DNA from: Halomonas sp. GD1P12 | GTDB taxonomy: Bacteria > Pseudomonadota > Gammaproteobacteria > Pseudomonadales > Halomonadaceae | Length of the DNA: 64,000 bases | NCBI RefSeq assembly: GCF_025725645.1 | Contig: NZ_CP107007.1 | Coordinates: forward strand, 2,046,001 to 2,110,000 | Direction: 5' to 3' | Shown: in pieces, positions 11,293 through 20,600 of the stretch | How the letters are laid out: each line of letters starts with the position of its first letter | Position numbering within the stretch: position 1 is the stretch's first letter | Notes under the pieces: generated by a model | What the model was told of the DNA's origin: nothing | The model's input: only the letters and a program-made list of their open reading frames with translations | Databases searched by the model: none | Position numbers and translations under genes: made by a program

Positions 11293-12345
11293 TCAATGCG
11301 TTGTTTTATTGCTCGCCCCGCGCGGGCCTCGCTCTAAAAGCAGGCGCTCGACACGGGCGGGCAGACTGTGCGCTACCTGGTGTAGCGCGCGTTCGATCGC
11401 GTAGTAAAAACCTTCGGCGTCGGCGCTGCCGTGACTTTTCACCACGCTCGCTTTAAGACCCAAAAGAGTGGCACCGTTATAGCGCACCGGACTCAATTCA
11501 TGCTGAAGCTGGCGCAACAAGGGCCTTGCCAGCCAACTCGCCAGCCGCCCGCTCGGACGCGACCCAAGCGCCGTTTGCAAACGCTTTACGAGCATACGGG
11601 TCAGACCTTCACTTGCCTTGAGCGTCACGTTGCCGATGAAACCATCGCAGACCACCACGTCGAACTCGCCCCGGTAGATATCGCCGCCCTCGGCATAGCC
11701 GCGATAATCAAGACCGAGCGACTCGGCGCGCTCGCGAAGACACGCATCGGCCTTTCGCACGCTGGCACTGCCCTTGACTGCCTCGACTCCCACGTTCAAT
11801 AGCGCAACGCTGGGCTTCTCGATGCCGTCCAGACACTGCGCCATCGCCGCCCCCATCAGGGCGAAATCCACCAGCCGCTCCGGCGGCGAGTCCACGTTGG
11901 CGCCGAGATCCAGTAAATAGCAGCGCCCGTTTTGCCCGGACGGAATCGACGTGCTGATCGCCGGGCGCGAGAGCCCACCGCAAAGCCCCACGTCGCGTCG
12001 GGCCAGCGCGACGAGCGCGGCGGTGTTGCCTGCGCTGACGCCGGCGCTCGCCTCGCCGCTTTTGACCATCGACAGCATGGCGGCCATGCTGGTGGCGTGG
12101 CCATAGCGTAGCGCCCAGGCCGCAGTGGCGTCCGGACGCACATAATCCGGTGTATCACGAACCACCAAACGCGACGCTGCCGCAGCCAAAGGCCGCGGCA
12201 AGCGCTTAAGCTCAGTCGCCAGGCGCTGAGCAGGGCCAAACAGAACCAGTTCAAGCTCCGGGCGTTCGACTACCGCCCTGGCAGACCCTTCGACGATACA
12301 ACGGGGGCCTTCATCGCCCCCCATTGCATCAATCGCCAGGCGCAC
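11293..12345 (-). CDS. plsX: Phosphate acyltransferase PlsX
   Basis: Makes acyl-phosphate from acyl-ACP for the PlsY route of phosphatidic acid synthesis at the membrane. The 350-residue protein begins with the family signature RLAIDAMGGDEGP and contains SAGNTAAL, LLDLGANVDSPP and GFIGNVTLKASEG. The start is a GTG at 12345. It lies 42 bp after rpmF, as in most gammaproteobacteria. Confidence 0.95.
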   Translation of the reverse strand: MRLAIDAMGGDEGPRCIVEGSARAVVERPELELVLFGPAQRLATELKRLPRPLAAAASRLVVRDTPDYVRPDATAAWALRYGHATSMAAMLSMVKSGEASAGVSAGNTAALVALARRDVGLCGGLSRPAISTSIPSGQNGRCYLLDLGANVDSPPERLVDFALMGAAMAQCLDGIEKPSVALLNVGVEAVKGSASVRKADACLRERAESLGLDYRGYAEGGDIYRGEFDVVVCDGFIGNVTLKASEGLTRMLVKRLQTALGSRPSGRLASWLARPLLRQLQHELSPVRYNGATLLGLKASVVKSHGSADAEGFYYAIERALHQVAHSLPARVERLLLERGPRGASNKTTH

Positions 12346-12387
12346 GTGAGACTGGCTCCGTTTTGCCGTTTAAACAAGACGTGAGGC

Positions 12388-12558
12388 TTATACCTCGACG
12401 ACCTTGCGACCGCGATAGAAGCCGTCCGGCGCAACGTGGTGGCGCAGGTGGGTAGTGCCGGTTTCCTTGTCCTGGGACAGGGTCGGGCCCGTCAGGGCGT
12501 CGTGGCTACGACGCATGCCGCGCTTGGAACGAGTTTTACGACTTTTTTGAACTGCCAT
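12388..12558 (-). CDS. rpmF: 50S ribosomal protein bL32
   Basis: A 56-residue basic ribosomal protein read as [20 protein letters not shown] at the start and ending RGRKVVEV, typical bL32 without the zinc cysteines. The start at ATG 12558 has AGGAG at good spacing. It sits between yceD and plsX, its usual place. Confidence 0.97.
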   Translation of the reverse strand: MAVQKSRKTRSKRGMRRSHDALTGPTLSQDKETGTTHLRHHVAPDGFYRGRKVVEV

Positions 12559-12594
12559 GGGATGTTACTCCTGGATTAAGTAGGTAAGTACCGC

Positions 12595-13143
12595 TTACTT
12601 CTTACCGTCGGATGAGTCCTTTCCTTTCAAGGCGCCAAGCACCGCGAAAGGATTCGATGCGGGGGCAGGCGCATCGGCTGCGCCGTCCGTCTTGCTGACC
12701 AGCTGATCTGACGAGACATGACACTCGGCCTCGTCGTGATAGACCACTTGCGGCAAACTGAGGATGAGTTCGTCCTCGAGAACCGTCAGCAAGTCCAGCT
12801 GTTCGTTTTCCACCAGTACCGGCTCGTGACTGGCAGGAAGCTCGGACGCCAGCGCCTCGTCGGCAATCATTCCCAGCAGGAAGTCGCTCGACACGTCCTG
12901 GCTTAGCGGCACCAGACAGCGGCGACACGCAAGCGAGAGCGTTGCACGCACATGGCCACGAATTTCACGACGACCCTGGGCATCGATACCAAACGCAAGC
13001 GATGCAAAGCATTCGCCGGTTTGTTCACCAGCCTCTTCGGCCAAACGGGGCATTCTATCGAGCGCCACCTGGCCTTCGAGTCGTTCGTCGCGGGCGGCGA
13101 GCTTATAAGGCTCGACCCGACTGGGGAGTTGTGAGGTCAACAT
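12595..13143 (-). CDS. yceD: YceD family (DUF177) 23S rRNA accumulation protein
   Basis: A 182-residue protein of the YceD/DUF177 family, linked in E. coli and plants to 23S rRNA accumulation. Seen here are the conserved CRRCLVPL segment in the middle, the acidic stretch around LDLLTVLEDELILSLP, and the C-terminal NPFAVLGALK. The start ATG 13143 lies just downstream of a near-consensus promoter whose -10 ends only about 10 bases before the ATG, with no ribosome binding site between. It begins the rpmF-plsX-fab operon. Confidence 0.92.
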   Translation of the reverse strand: MLTSQLPSRVEPYKLAARDERLEGQVALDRMPRLAEEAGEQTGECFASLAFGIDAQGRREIRGHVRATLSLACRRCLVPLSQDVSSDFLLGMIADEALASELPASHEPVLVENEQLDLLTVLEDELILSLPQVVYHDEAECHVSSDQLVSKTDGAADAPAPASNPFAVLGALKGKDSSDGKK

Positions 13144-13152
13144 AGGCGCGCA

Positions 13153-13181
13153 ATGATAGGCACTCGCCGCGGCCCTGTCAA
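13153..13181 (-). promoter_or_regulatory. Sigma70-type promoter of the yceD-rpmF-plsX-fab operon
   Basis: On the minus strand TTGACA (13181-13176) is followed after exactly 17 bases by TATCAT (13158-13153). This is close to consensus. Transcription would start about 13145-13147, two to four bases before the yceD ATG, so the message would be almost leaderless. Confidence 0.75.
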
Positions 13182-13301
13182 AGCCGTACCGCCATTTCTT
13201 TGCCCTTTTAGGCGTTAATCTCACACGTTTTACGCAAGGCGGTATAAAAAGCGTTATCAATGGGTATTAAAACGTTCTAAAAAGCGCTTTCCTCTTTAAG
13301 C

Positions 13302-13357
13302 GCCCGCCTGCCTAAAGCTACGTTGAGTCATCCGGCACTACCCAGGCGGGCTGTTTT
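13302..13357 (+). repeat. Inverted repeat with T-run in the maf leader region
   Basis: GCCCGCCTG at 13302-13310 is complementary to CAGGCGGGC at 13343-13351, and the plus strand continues TGTTTTT. It resembles a terminator with a large loop, although no plus-strand gene lies before it. It could end a short leader or small RNA, or attenuate maf. Confidence 0.4.
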
Positions 13358-13531
13358 TAACTACTGTTTTAGATCAGGTTTTCAAAGTCTTTTATAAACC
13401 GCCTTGCACTGCGTTTTAAAACTTGTGGGCGACAGCGGTTTAATACAACCCGGACGAGTGCTTTTACCGAGCTGACCGACTTTTGAATACTGACGTTTTA
13501 TAACGCCCTTTAAAGGCCCAAGGAGAACACC

Positions 13532-14146
13532 GTGCCCGAAGTCGCCAATGCCCCGCTCGTACTCGCCTCGAGCTCCCGCTTTCGCAAAGCGCTGCTCGAC
13601 CGCCTCCAGCTTCCTTACCAGTGCCGCTCGCCGGATATCGACGAAACGCCTGAGTCGGATGAGTCGCCAGAGGCGCTGGTGCACCGGCTGGCGCTGGGCA
13701 AGGCGAGCGCCGTTGCCGATGAGTTTCCCGACCACCTGATCATCGGCTCGGACCAGATCGCGCTGTTCGACGGCGAGATCCTCGGCAAACCGCACACTCA
13801 TGAGCGCGCCTGCGCCAATCTTTCGCGCTTCTCCGGCCACCGGGTGCGCTTTTTGACCGGCCTGGCGCTGCTCGACACCCGCCGCGGTCAGCACGAGGTC
13901 ATCGTCGAGCCCTTCGAGGTCGTCTTTCGAACGCTGACTCAATACGAGATCGAGCGCTACGTTGCGACCGAGCAGCCCTTGGATAGCGCCGGCAGCTTTC
14001 GCATGGAAGGGCTTGGGATCACGCTGTTCGACGCCTTCGACGGGCGTGACCCCAACGCGCTCATCGGCCTTCCGCTCATGGCGCTATGCACGCTTTTGCG
14101 CCAGGCGGGCATGGACCCGCTCGGCGAGCGCGTGGCGACGGCCTAA
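13532..14146 (+). CDS. yceF: Maf/YceF family nucleoside triphosphate pyrophosphatase
   Basis: A house-cleaning NTP pyrophosphatase; the YceF subgroup hydrolyses m7GTP in E. coli. The 204-residue protein starts with the family signature LASSSRFRKALLDRLQLPY and has the catalytic segment IIGSDQIALFDGEILGKPHT and DSAGSFRMEGLG. The start is GTG 13532 with AAGGAG upstream. Its place between yceD/rpmF and rluC matches yceF, which supports this subgroup over the dTTPase. Its end overlaps the end of the convergent sppA gene by 4 bp. Confidence 0.92.
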   Translation: MPEVANAPLVLASSSRFRKALLDRLQLPYQCRSPDIDETPESDESPEALVHRLALGKASAVADEFPDHLIIGSDQIALFDGEILGKPHTHERACANLSRFSGHRVRFLTGLALLDTRRGQHEVIVEPFEVVFRTLTQYEIERYVATEQPLDSAGSFRMEGLGITLFDAFDGRDPNALIGLPLMALCTLLRQAGMDPLGERVATA

Positions 14147-15267
14147 CGCGCCTCGAAACGCAGCGGCGAGCGCGTGGTTTCGACGCCCAGAAGCTCTGCC
14201 GCCGCGCCGGTGAAGCCCCGCGTAAAGCGCTCGAAGGGGTCGAGGCGCGGGGTATAATTCTCCCAGGCGGCCTCGTCAACCTGCGCGCGGGCGACCTGCT
14301 CAAGGCTACCCAGCTCATCGATGAGCCCCAGCTCGATTGCCTGCTCACCGCTCCAGATCAAACCGGAGAAGAGCTCGTCGCTCTGCACCAGCCGGTCGCC
14401 GCGCCCGGCGACGACGTCATCGATGAACTGTTGATGCGTCTGCTCCAGCACGCCCTGCCAGAAGGCGGCGATCTCGTCATCCAGCGGCTGGAACGGGTCC
14501 AGAAACGCCTTGTTCTCGCCAGCGGTCATCACCCGGCGCTCGACGCCGAGCTCATCGATCGCTTCTTGAAAACCGAAGCCCGCGTAGATCACGCCGATGG
14601 AGCCCACCAGGCTCGCCGGCGAGGCGACGATGGTGTCCGCCGCCGAAGCGATGTAGTAGGCGCCGCTGGCGCCGATATCCTCGATCACGGCGATGATCGG
14701 CTTGTCGCCCTGCTCTCTGAGCCGCATGATCTCCGCGTAGACTCGCTGAGACTGCACCGGGCTTCCGCCGGGGCTGTCGATATGCAGCACGATGGCGGCC
14801 GCGCTGTCCGCCTCCCAGGCCCGGTCAAGCCCTTTGATGATGCGCTCCGCGTTGGCCGGCGCATCACCGGCGATCACGCCATGAACCTCGACCAGCGCCA
14901 GGTGCTTTTGCGTTGGCGCCACGCTACCGGAAGTCGGGAAGAATACGCGGTAGAGCGCAAAAAAGAGCAGCGCGAGCACCAGCGTCAGCATGAGAAGACG
15001 GAAAAAGAGCTTCCAACGCCGGCTGCGGCGCTGCTCGGTGAGTACGCCGCCGATCCAGCGATCCATCATTTCGATCTGCGCCAGCCGTTGGCGCTCGCGC
15101 AGGGTCTCGCTGCTGTCATCCGGCGCGCCCGCAAGCGTCTCGCCGCGCTCGCTTTTGGCCACTTCCGGCCCCTGAGTCCAGCGATCCTCACGGCCGGTCG
15201 CCGTATCGTTCTGCGCGTCCAGACGGCGGCGCGGCGGCGGGTCGAAACGTCCCTCGTCGTTGTTCAT
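14143..15267 (-). CDS. sppA: S49 family signal peptide peptidase, SppA (36K type)
   Basis: A 374-residue inner-membrane protease that clears cleaved signal peptides. A cytoplasmic N-terminal tail of about 80 residues leads to one membrane segment (LFFRLLMLTLVLALLFFALY), then the periplasmic S49 domain. The nucleophile serine is in GASGAYYIASAAD and the general-base lysine in TAGENKAF, 52 residues later, the same spacing as the Ser-Lys dyad of Bacillus SppA. The start is ATG 15267. It follows the HAD phosphatase by 37 bp, as in Pseudomonas, and converges on yceF with overlapping stop codons. Confidence 0.92.
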   Translation of the reverse strand: MNNDEGRFDPPPRRRLDAQNDTATGREDRWTQGPEVAKSERGETLAGAPDDSSETLRERQRLAQIEMMDRWIGGVLTEQRRSRRWKLFFRLLMLTLVLALLFFALYRVFFPTSGSVAPTQKHLALVEVHGVIAGDAPANAERIIKGLDRAWEADSAAAIVLHIDSPGGSPVQSQRVYAEIMRLREQGDKPIIAVIEDIGASGAYYIASAADTIVASPASLVGSIGVIYAGFGFQEAIDELGVERRVMTAGENKAFLDPFQPLDDEIAAFWQGVLEQTHQQFIDDVVAGRGDRLVQSDELFSGLIWSGEQAIELGLIDELGSLEQVARAQVDEAAWENYTPRLDPFERFTRGFTGAAAELLGVETTRSPLRFEAR

Positions 15268-15304
15268 GGCATGTTCCTGTCAGCGGGATGGGCGGTCGGG
15301 CGAG

Positions 15305-15958
15305 CTACTCGCCTTCGAGCCAGTTGAAAAGATCGGAAACGCTGTGCGCCACCCAGCGGGGCTCGCTTTGGCGAAGTCTGGCAGAGGTATGGACACCGTA
15401 GGTGACGCCGACACGGTCCATACCGAGTGCGCGGGCCATTTCAAGGTCATACTCGGTGTCGCCGACCATCACCGCGCGGGAGACATCGATATCGAGCTCG
15501 CACAAGAGCTCCTCGAGCATCTGCGGATGGGGCTTCGAGCGGGTTTCGTCCGCAGTGCGGCTGGCATCAAAAAGCTCGCCGCTACCGGTTTCGCGAAAGA
15601 TCCGGTCGAGCCCGCGGCGGCTTTTGCCGGTGGCCACCGCCAGGCGCTGCCCCGAACGGGACTTGAGCCGCGAAAGCCCCTCCAGGGCGCCATCGAAAAA
15701 CGGCATGGGTGTGGTGTTTTCGACCACGAAGTGGTGCGAGTAGCGCTGCCTGAGCGCTTCGGCGCGCTCATCGTCGATGCCCGGGCAGAGCGTGGCAATC
15801 GCTTCGGGCAACCCCAGGCCGATGATGTTCTCGATCGCGCCCACCTCGAGTTCGCCCCACTCGGCCTCCCGGGCGGCGGCCTGCATGCAGGCGACGATTT
15901 TAGGCACCGAATTCATCAACGTGCCGTCCCAGTCGAAAATGATCAGCTCATAACGCAT
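15305..15958 (-). CDS. HAD-IA family phosphatase
   Basis: A 217-residue haloacid dehalogenase-type hydrolase. The DxDGT nucleophile motif is seen in IFDWDGTLMN (residues 6-15), motif II as VATGKSRRGL and the distal acidic motif as VMVGDTEYDLEMA; this matches the phosphoglycolate phosphatase-like GPH branch. The substrate cannot be told from sequence. The start ATG 15958 has AAGGA upstream. It lies between rluC (9 bp) and sppA, as in Pseudomonas. Confidence 0.88.
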   Translation of the reverse strand: MRYELIIFDWDGTLMNSVPKIVACMQAAAREAEWGELEVGAIENIIGLGLPEAIATLCPGIDDERAEALRQRYSHHFVVENTTPMPFFDGALEGLSRLKSRSGQRLAVATGKSRRGLDRIFRETGSGELFDASRTADETRSKPHPQMLEELLCELDIDVSRAVMVGDTEYDLEMARALGMDRVGVTYGVHTSARLRQSEPRWVAHSVSDLFNWLEGE

Positions 15959-15967
15959 GGTCGATCC

Positions 15968-16909
15968 TTAGCGGCGCGCGCGGGCAAGGGCGGATTCGAG
16001 CGCTTCGGGCAGCGGCGCCTTCACCGTGACCGGGCGGCCGTTACCGGGCTCGGGAAAGGTCAGCGCGCGGGCGTGCAGAAACAGCCGTTCGACGCCGAGT
16101 TGGCGCGACATGTGGCCGCTCTCTTTAGTGGCGTACTTGTCGTCGCCCAACAGCGCGTGGCCGGCGTGGGCGGCGTGCACGCGAATCTGGTGGGTGCGCC
16201 CGGTCACCGGCTCCGCCTCGATCAGCGTCGCTTTCTCGAAGGTTTCCAGCACCTGAAAATGAGTGCGCGAGACCTTGCCATTCGGGTCGACCCGCACGCG
16301 GCGCTCGCCGTTGCCGGCGTCATACCGGTCCAGGCGTGCGCTGACATAGGTCTTGCGCGCCGGCCAGCGCCCGCTGACCAGCGCCACGTAGCGCTTGTCC
16401 ATGGCGTGCTTTTTGAGCGACTCATTGAGCGTCACCAGCGCCTCGCGGGACTTGGCGAGCAGCAAACATCCGGAGGTGTCACGATCCAGCCGATGAACGA
16501 GCTCTAAAAAGCTCAGGTCGTCGCGCACCTGCCTAAGCGCCTCGATCAGCCCGATCTTCACGCCGCTTCCACCATGCACCGCAAGGCCCGATGGCTTGTT
16601 CAACACCATCCATTCCGGGCCTTCCATGATGACGCTGCCGATCAGAAGATCGCGCAAACTATCGCTGACCTCTTTTTGCGCCTCGCGCGGGGTGAGGCGA
16701 AGCGGCGGCACGCGCACCAGATCATGGGCGTTGAGTCGATAGTCCACCTTGACGCGCTTTTTATTGACGCGCACTTCGCCCTTACGCACGATGCGGTAGA
16801 TCAAGGCGCGGGGCGCCCCTTTTAAACGGGTCATCAAAAAATTATCGATCCGCTGACCCGCCTGTTCCGGGGCGATCTCCACCCACTGCACTTCGCGCCC
16901 TTCGGCCAT
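15968..16909 (-). CDS. rluC: 23S rRNA pseudouridine synthase RluC
   Basis: Isomerises U955, U2504 and U2580 of 23S rRNA in E. coli. The 313-residue protein has an N-terminal S4 RNA-binding domain (GQRIDNFLMTRL to about residue 80) and the RluA-type catalytic motif HRLDRDTSGCLLLAK with the nucleophile aspartate. ATG 16909 is favoured by AGGAG upstream; an in-frame ATG at 16981 has no binding site and would lie at or upstream of the expected transcript start. The adjacency to rne and the S4 domain support RluC over RluD. Confidence 0.92.
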   Translation of the reverse strand: MAEGREVQWVEIAPEQAGQRIDNFLMTRLKGAPRALIYRIVRKGEVRVNKKRVKVDYRLNAHDLVRVPPLRLTPREAQKEVSDSLRDLLIGSVIMEGPEWMVLNKPSGLAVHGGSGVKIGLIEALRQVRDDLSFLELVHRLDRDTSGCLLLAKSREALVTLNESLKKHAMDKRYVALVSGRWPARKTYVSARLDRYDAGNGERRVRVDPNGKVSRTHFQVLETFEKATLIEAEPVTGRTHQIRVHAAHAGHALLGDDKYATKESGHMSRQLGVERLFLHARALTFPEPGNGRPVTVKAPLPEALESALARARR

Positions 16910-16921
16910 CGCCGCATGCTC

Positions 16922-16954
16922 CTGGTCGGTTGTGACACTCGTCTGGTCGGTTGT
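16922..16954. repeat. Direct 12-bp repeat with 21-bp period upstream of rluC
   Basis: CTGGTCGGTTGT occurs at 16922-16933 and again at 16943-16954. The period of 21 bp is two helical turns. It lies between the rluC start and its candidate promoter. If rluC started at 16981 it would instead encode a TTDQ repeat. Confidence 0.6.
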
Positions 16955-16983
16955 AGAACCATCAATGCCAAAGCGCCCCATTC

Positions 16984-17011
16984 TAACCCAGTGCTAGCGC
17001 CATTGCGTCAA
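16984..17011 (-). promoter_or_regulatory. Candidate rluC promoter
   Basis: The minus strand has TTGACG at 17011-17006 and a TTAGAAT near 16986-16980. The spacing (19-20) is longer than ideal, so this is tentative. It would give a leader of about 65 bases to ATG 16909. Confidence 0.3.
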
Positions 17012-17040
17012 TTGCTGGCGCCAGGCTTACCTGTTATATT
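17012..17040 (+). promoter_or_regulatory. Candidate rne promoter
   Basis: TTGCTG at 17012-17017 is followed after 17 bases by TATATT at 17035-17040. Transcription from about 17047 would give an rne leader of roughly 580 bases, comparable in kind to the long autoregulated leader known from E. coli. Confidence 0.5.
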
Positions 17041-17629
17041 CCAAATGGCTCATTGGCAGGGCGTGATGCAGGTTGGGTACGCCCGACAGACACCGTTGTT
17101 TTCCTGCCCAAGCGCTCTGCCCAAGCGCCTGCCCGTCCAACACGCAGGCCCGAGCGAAGGTCCAATGGAATAGTGTACGCATTACCCATTACCGGATGTA
17201 AAAAAACGCAGTAAACCTGCCGCCCGACAGGCGGTAGCGTTCGTGGTGATGCCTGGTTGGCCGCCGCGAAAAATTGGAATATACGTTACGCCCCGGCTCG
17301 GGGTTCAAATGTCACTGCTCGAGTTATCGATCGAAAGTGCCATCCAAAACCCGGCCCGGCGCGTCAGGATCAACGCTGTGCCGATACCGGCGTTGACGAA
17401 TCGATGAATGCCAGGTGTCGGCGGTGTCAGCAGGGCCGGATGGACGTCAACGCCACCGAAACACGTTCTGCCTCCGCCACGTACTCAACGCCTCCTAGCC
17501 GCGTGGGCCACACTGCCCCCGGCTCAATGCGTCAGCATAGCCATGCGCCGAGCACAAGCACGCAGCAAAAGCGATTCGTCGACGCCAACGCCTTGACGGC
17601 GCATCGGTGCACACGCATTGCGAGACACC

Positions 17630-20600
17630 ATGAAAAGAATGCTCATCAACGCAACCCAGCCCGAAGAGCTGCGGGTTGCGCTCGTCGACGGTCAACGCCT
17701 GTACGATCTGGATATCGAATCCGGCGCCCGCGAACAGAAAAAAGCCAATATCTACCGCGGCAAGATCACCCGGGTCGAGCCCTCACTGGAAGCGGCATTC
17801 GTCGACTTCGGCGCCGAGCGCCACGGCTTTTTGCCGCTCAAGGAGATCTCACGCGAATACTTTCTGAAAGACGTTTCCGGGCGCCCCAGCATCAAGGAGG
17901 TGCTCAAGGAAGGTCAGGAAGTCATCGTTCAGGTCGATAAAGAGGAGCGCGGCAACAAAGGGGCGGCGCTGACCACCTTCATCAGCCTGGCCGGACGTTT
18001 TCTGGTCTTGATGCCCAACAATCCGCGCGCCGGCGGCATCTCACGGCGTATCGAAGGCGATGATCGCAGCCAGCTCAAGGATGCGATGTCGCAGATGACC
18101 GTGCCGGACAAGATGGGGCTGATCGTGCGTACCGCCGGCATCGGGCGCAGCGCCGAAGAGCTTCAGTGGGATCTGGACTACCTGGCCCAGGTGTGGGAAT
18201 CGATCACTGCCGAAGCCTCCAAGCGTCCGGCACCGTTTCTCGTTTACCGTGAGTCCAACGTCATCATTCGCGCCATGCGCGACTACCTGCGCCAGGACAT
18301 CGGCGAGGTGCTGATCGACAGCCCCGACATTCACGCCGAGGCGCTGGGCTTCATTCGCCAGGTAATGCCGTCGTATCAGCAGAAGATCAAGCTCTACACC
18401 GACGAAGTGCCGCTGTTCTCGCGCTTTCAGATCGAATCCCAGATCGAAACGGCGTATCAGCGCGAAGTGAAGCTGCCCTCCGGCGGTTCGATCGTGATCG
18501 ACCATACCGAGGCGCTGGTCTCCATCGACATCAACTCGGCGCGCGCCACCCGTGGCAGCGACATCGAGGAAACCGCCCTTCAGACCAACTCGGAAGCCGC
18601 TGACGAGATCGCCCGCCAGCTGCGCCTGCGCGATATCGGCGGGCTGGTGGTCATCGATTTCATCGACATGGGCCCGGCGCGCAACCAGCGCGAGGTCGAA
18701 AACCGCATGCGCGACGCGCTCAAGCTCGACCGTGCGCGCGTCCAGATCGGACGTATCTCGCGCTTCGGCCTGATGGAGATGTCGCGCCAGCGTCTGCGCC
18801 CCTCACTTGGCGAAACCAGCGGCGGGGTCTGCCCGCGCTGTGACGGCCAGGGCAGCATTCGTGACGTACGCTCACTGTCGCTTTCGATCATGCGTTTGAT
18901 CGAAGAGGAGGCGATGAAAGAGCGCAGCGCCCAGATTCGCGCCATTCTGCCGGTGCCGGTCGCCACTTTCTTGCTCAACGAAAAGCGCAGCGTGCTCGCC
19001 GATATCGAAGCGCGTCAGGACGTTCGCGTGGTGCTCTTACCCAACCCGGACATGCACACGCCACACTACGACGTGCAACGCCTGCGCTCGGATCACCTCG
19101 ACGAGGACGAAAGCCATACCCTTTCGAGCTACGAGCTCTCGATGGAGACCGAGGTCGGCAAGGAGCCGGATGTAAGCTTCGCCCCGCCGGCCCAACGCGC
19201 CGAAGCCGCGGTCAAGACCGTCGCTCACAACGCCCCGGCACCAGCATCGCTGCAAACCGATACCGCCCCCGCTCCCGCCGCCAAATCCGAGGCGCCGGGC
19301 AATGCGGAGACCGGCGTACTGGGCCGCTTGATTCGCGGCTTCGCCAAACTGCTGGGCAGCGATGAAGCCGCCACCAGCGAGCAAAAGCCCGCCGCCGAGC
19401 CCGCCTCTCGCAAGCCCCGGACAAGCGAAAAAAGCGCCTCCAACGAGCGCGGCCAGGGCAGTGAGCGCGGAAAGCCGGCGCGCGAGAAGCGCCCGGACAA
19501 CGACGCGGCCCGCAGCGAGTCGAGCCAAGCGGAGGCCCGCAGTGGCCAAAGTGCCAAGGGCGACGACGAGTCGAGCGACAAGCGCAGTGGCCCGAACCGC
19601 ACGCGTAATCGTCGTCGCAACGGCCAGTCCAACAGCGCCCAGGCGAGCAACGCGCAATCCGGCGAGGCGAAGGCCAGCGATAGCGCCAAGCCCGCGCGTC
19701 AAGGCGAGCGCGGCGGTGAGCAAAGCGACGCCGGCCAGGCTCAGTCCAACAAACGAAGCGACGGCCGCCGCGACAAGTCGCGCGACGCCAAACCCAAAAA
19801 CGAGAGCCGCGCGCCCGCCGAGACCGACGCCAAGGCAGCGCCCAAAAGCGAGCCAAAGCCCGAGCCCAAGGGCGAGCAGAAAGCCGATGTCAAGGCCGAG
19901 TCGAAGCAGGACGCGCCCAAGGACGATGGCAAGCCCAAGCGCACCCGCAACAACCCGCGCAACCGCTCGCGCAAGCAGGCGATCAACCCGAAAGCCGAAG
20001 CCGAGCAGCTTGCGCTTCAGCGCGATGCCGCCAACGCGCCGGCGCCCGCTGAAAGCGTCAGCGACGTGAAGAGTACGGCAAGCGAGCCCGCCAGCGTCGA
20101 ATCCCCTCAGCGCGAGCAGGCATCGGCAAACAAGGCGAAGAGCGAGCAAGCGCCCGCCGCCGAGAACGCCCCGGCTGCAGCGCCGGCGCCAGGCACCGAA
20201 GACGCTCTCGCCGCGCAGCCCCTGAAGCAGGAAAGCAAAGCACAGGTTTTGCAAGAGACCAGCGAGTCCGTTGCTGAGCAAAAAACGCCGCAGGCAGACA
20301 CCGCCAAGCCGGAAACGATTGACGCGGCAAGCGCGCCGACGCCGAGCGACATTCAGCCCTCGGCCCAGGCGCCCAAAGCGTCGACCGACAGCGATGCCCT
20401 GGATGCCGATTCGGGTTCAAGCGCCGACGAAGCGTTGATAAATGCCGAAACCGCCGAGCCGACTCCCGCGCCGGAAAGCGTCGCACCGCAGCCGGAAAAA
20501 ACCCCGGCCGTCGAGACGCCCTCGACCGCTGAGCAGGAAGCGGCTTCCGGGCAAACGGTTGCCGAGGAAACGCCCAAAGCGCAGCCGGCGCCGACCGACG

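Larger units (their letters stand above)
13144..13531. other. Divergent intergenic region between yceD and maf
   Basis: 388 bp without a gene, more AT-rich than its surroundings. It holds the yceD promoter at 13153-13181 and many TTTTAA/TATAAA stretches. An inverted repeat has arms at 13302-13310 and 13343-13351 around a 32-base loop and is followed by TGTTTTT on the plus strand. I could not pick a confident promoter for maf. Confidence 0.6.
16910..17629. other. Divergent rluC-rne intergenic region and long rne leader
   Basis: 720 bp without a convincing gene. It holds a direct 12-bp repeat (16922-16933 and 16943-16954), back-to-back promoter candidates near 16985-17040, and then about 580 bp of rne leader. 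A stem-loop at 17217-17237 has 8-bp arms with one wobble. In E. coli the rne leader folds into hairpins that RNase E binds to repress its own synthesis; a similar role is inferred here. A plus-strand open frame at 17257-17940 is a shadow. Confidence 0.6.

Noticed and set aside
14086..16507. Two long plus-strand frames (413 and 415 codons) opposite sppA, the HAD gene and rluC
   Set aside because: They mirror the codon pattern of the real genes and show no conserved motif.
17291..17320. tRNA-like GGGTTCAAAT segment
   Set aside because: The flanking bases do not pair as a T-stem and no acceptor or anticodon stem is found.
17257..17940. Plus-strand frame of 227 codons in the rne leader
   Set aside because: It runs out of frame into the rne catalytic domain, has no binding site and is rich in Arg/His/Thr without domain likeness.
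19037..20281. Minus-strand frame of 414 codons opposite the rne tail
   Set aside because: Its Leu/Gly/Ala/Arg-rich product is the complement of the repetitive Ala/Lys/Glu coding of RNase E.
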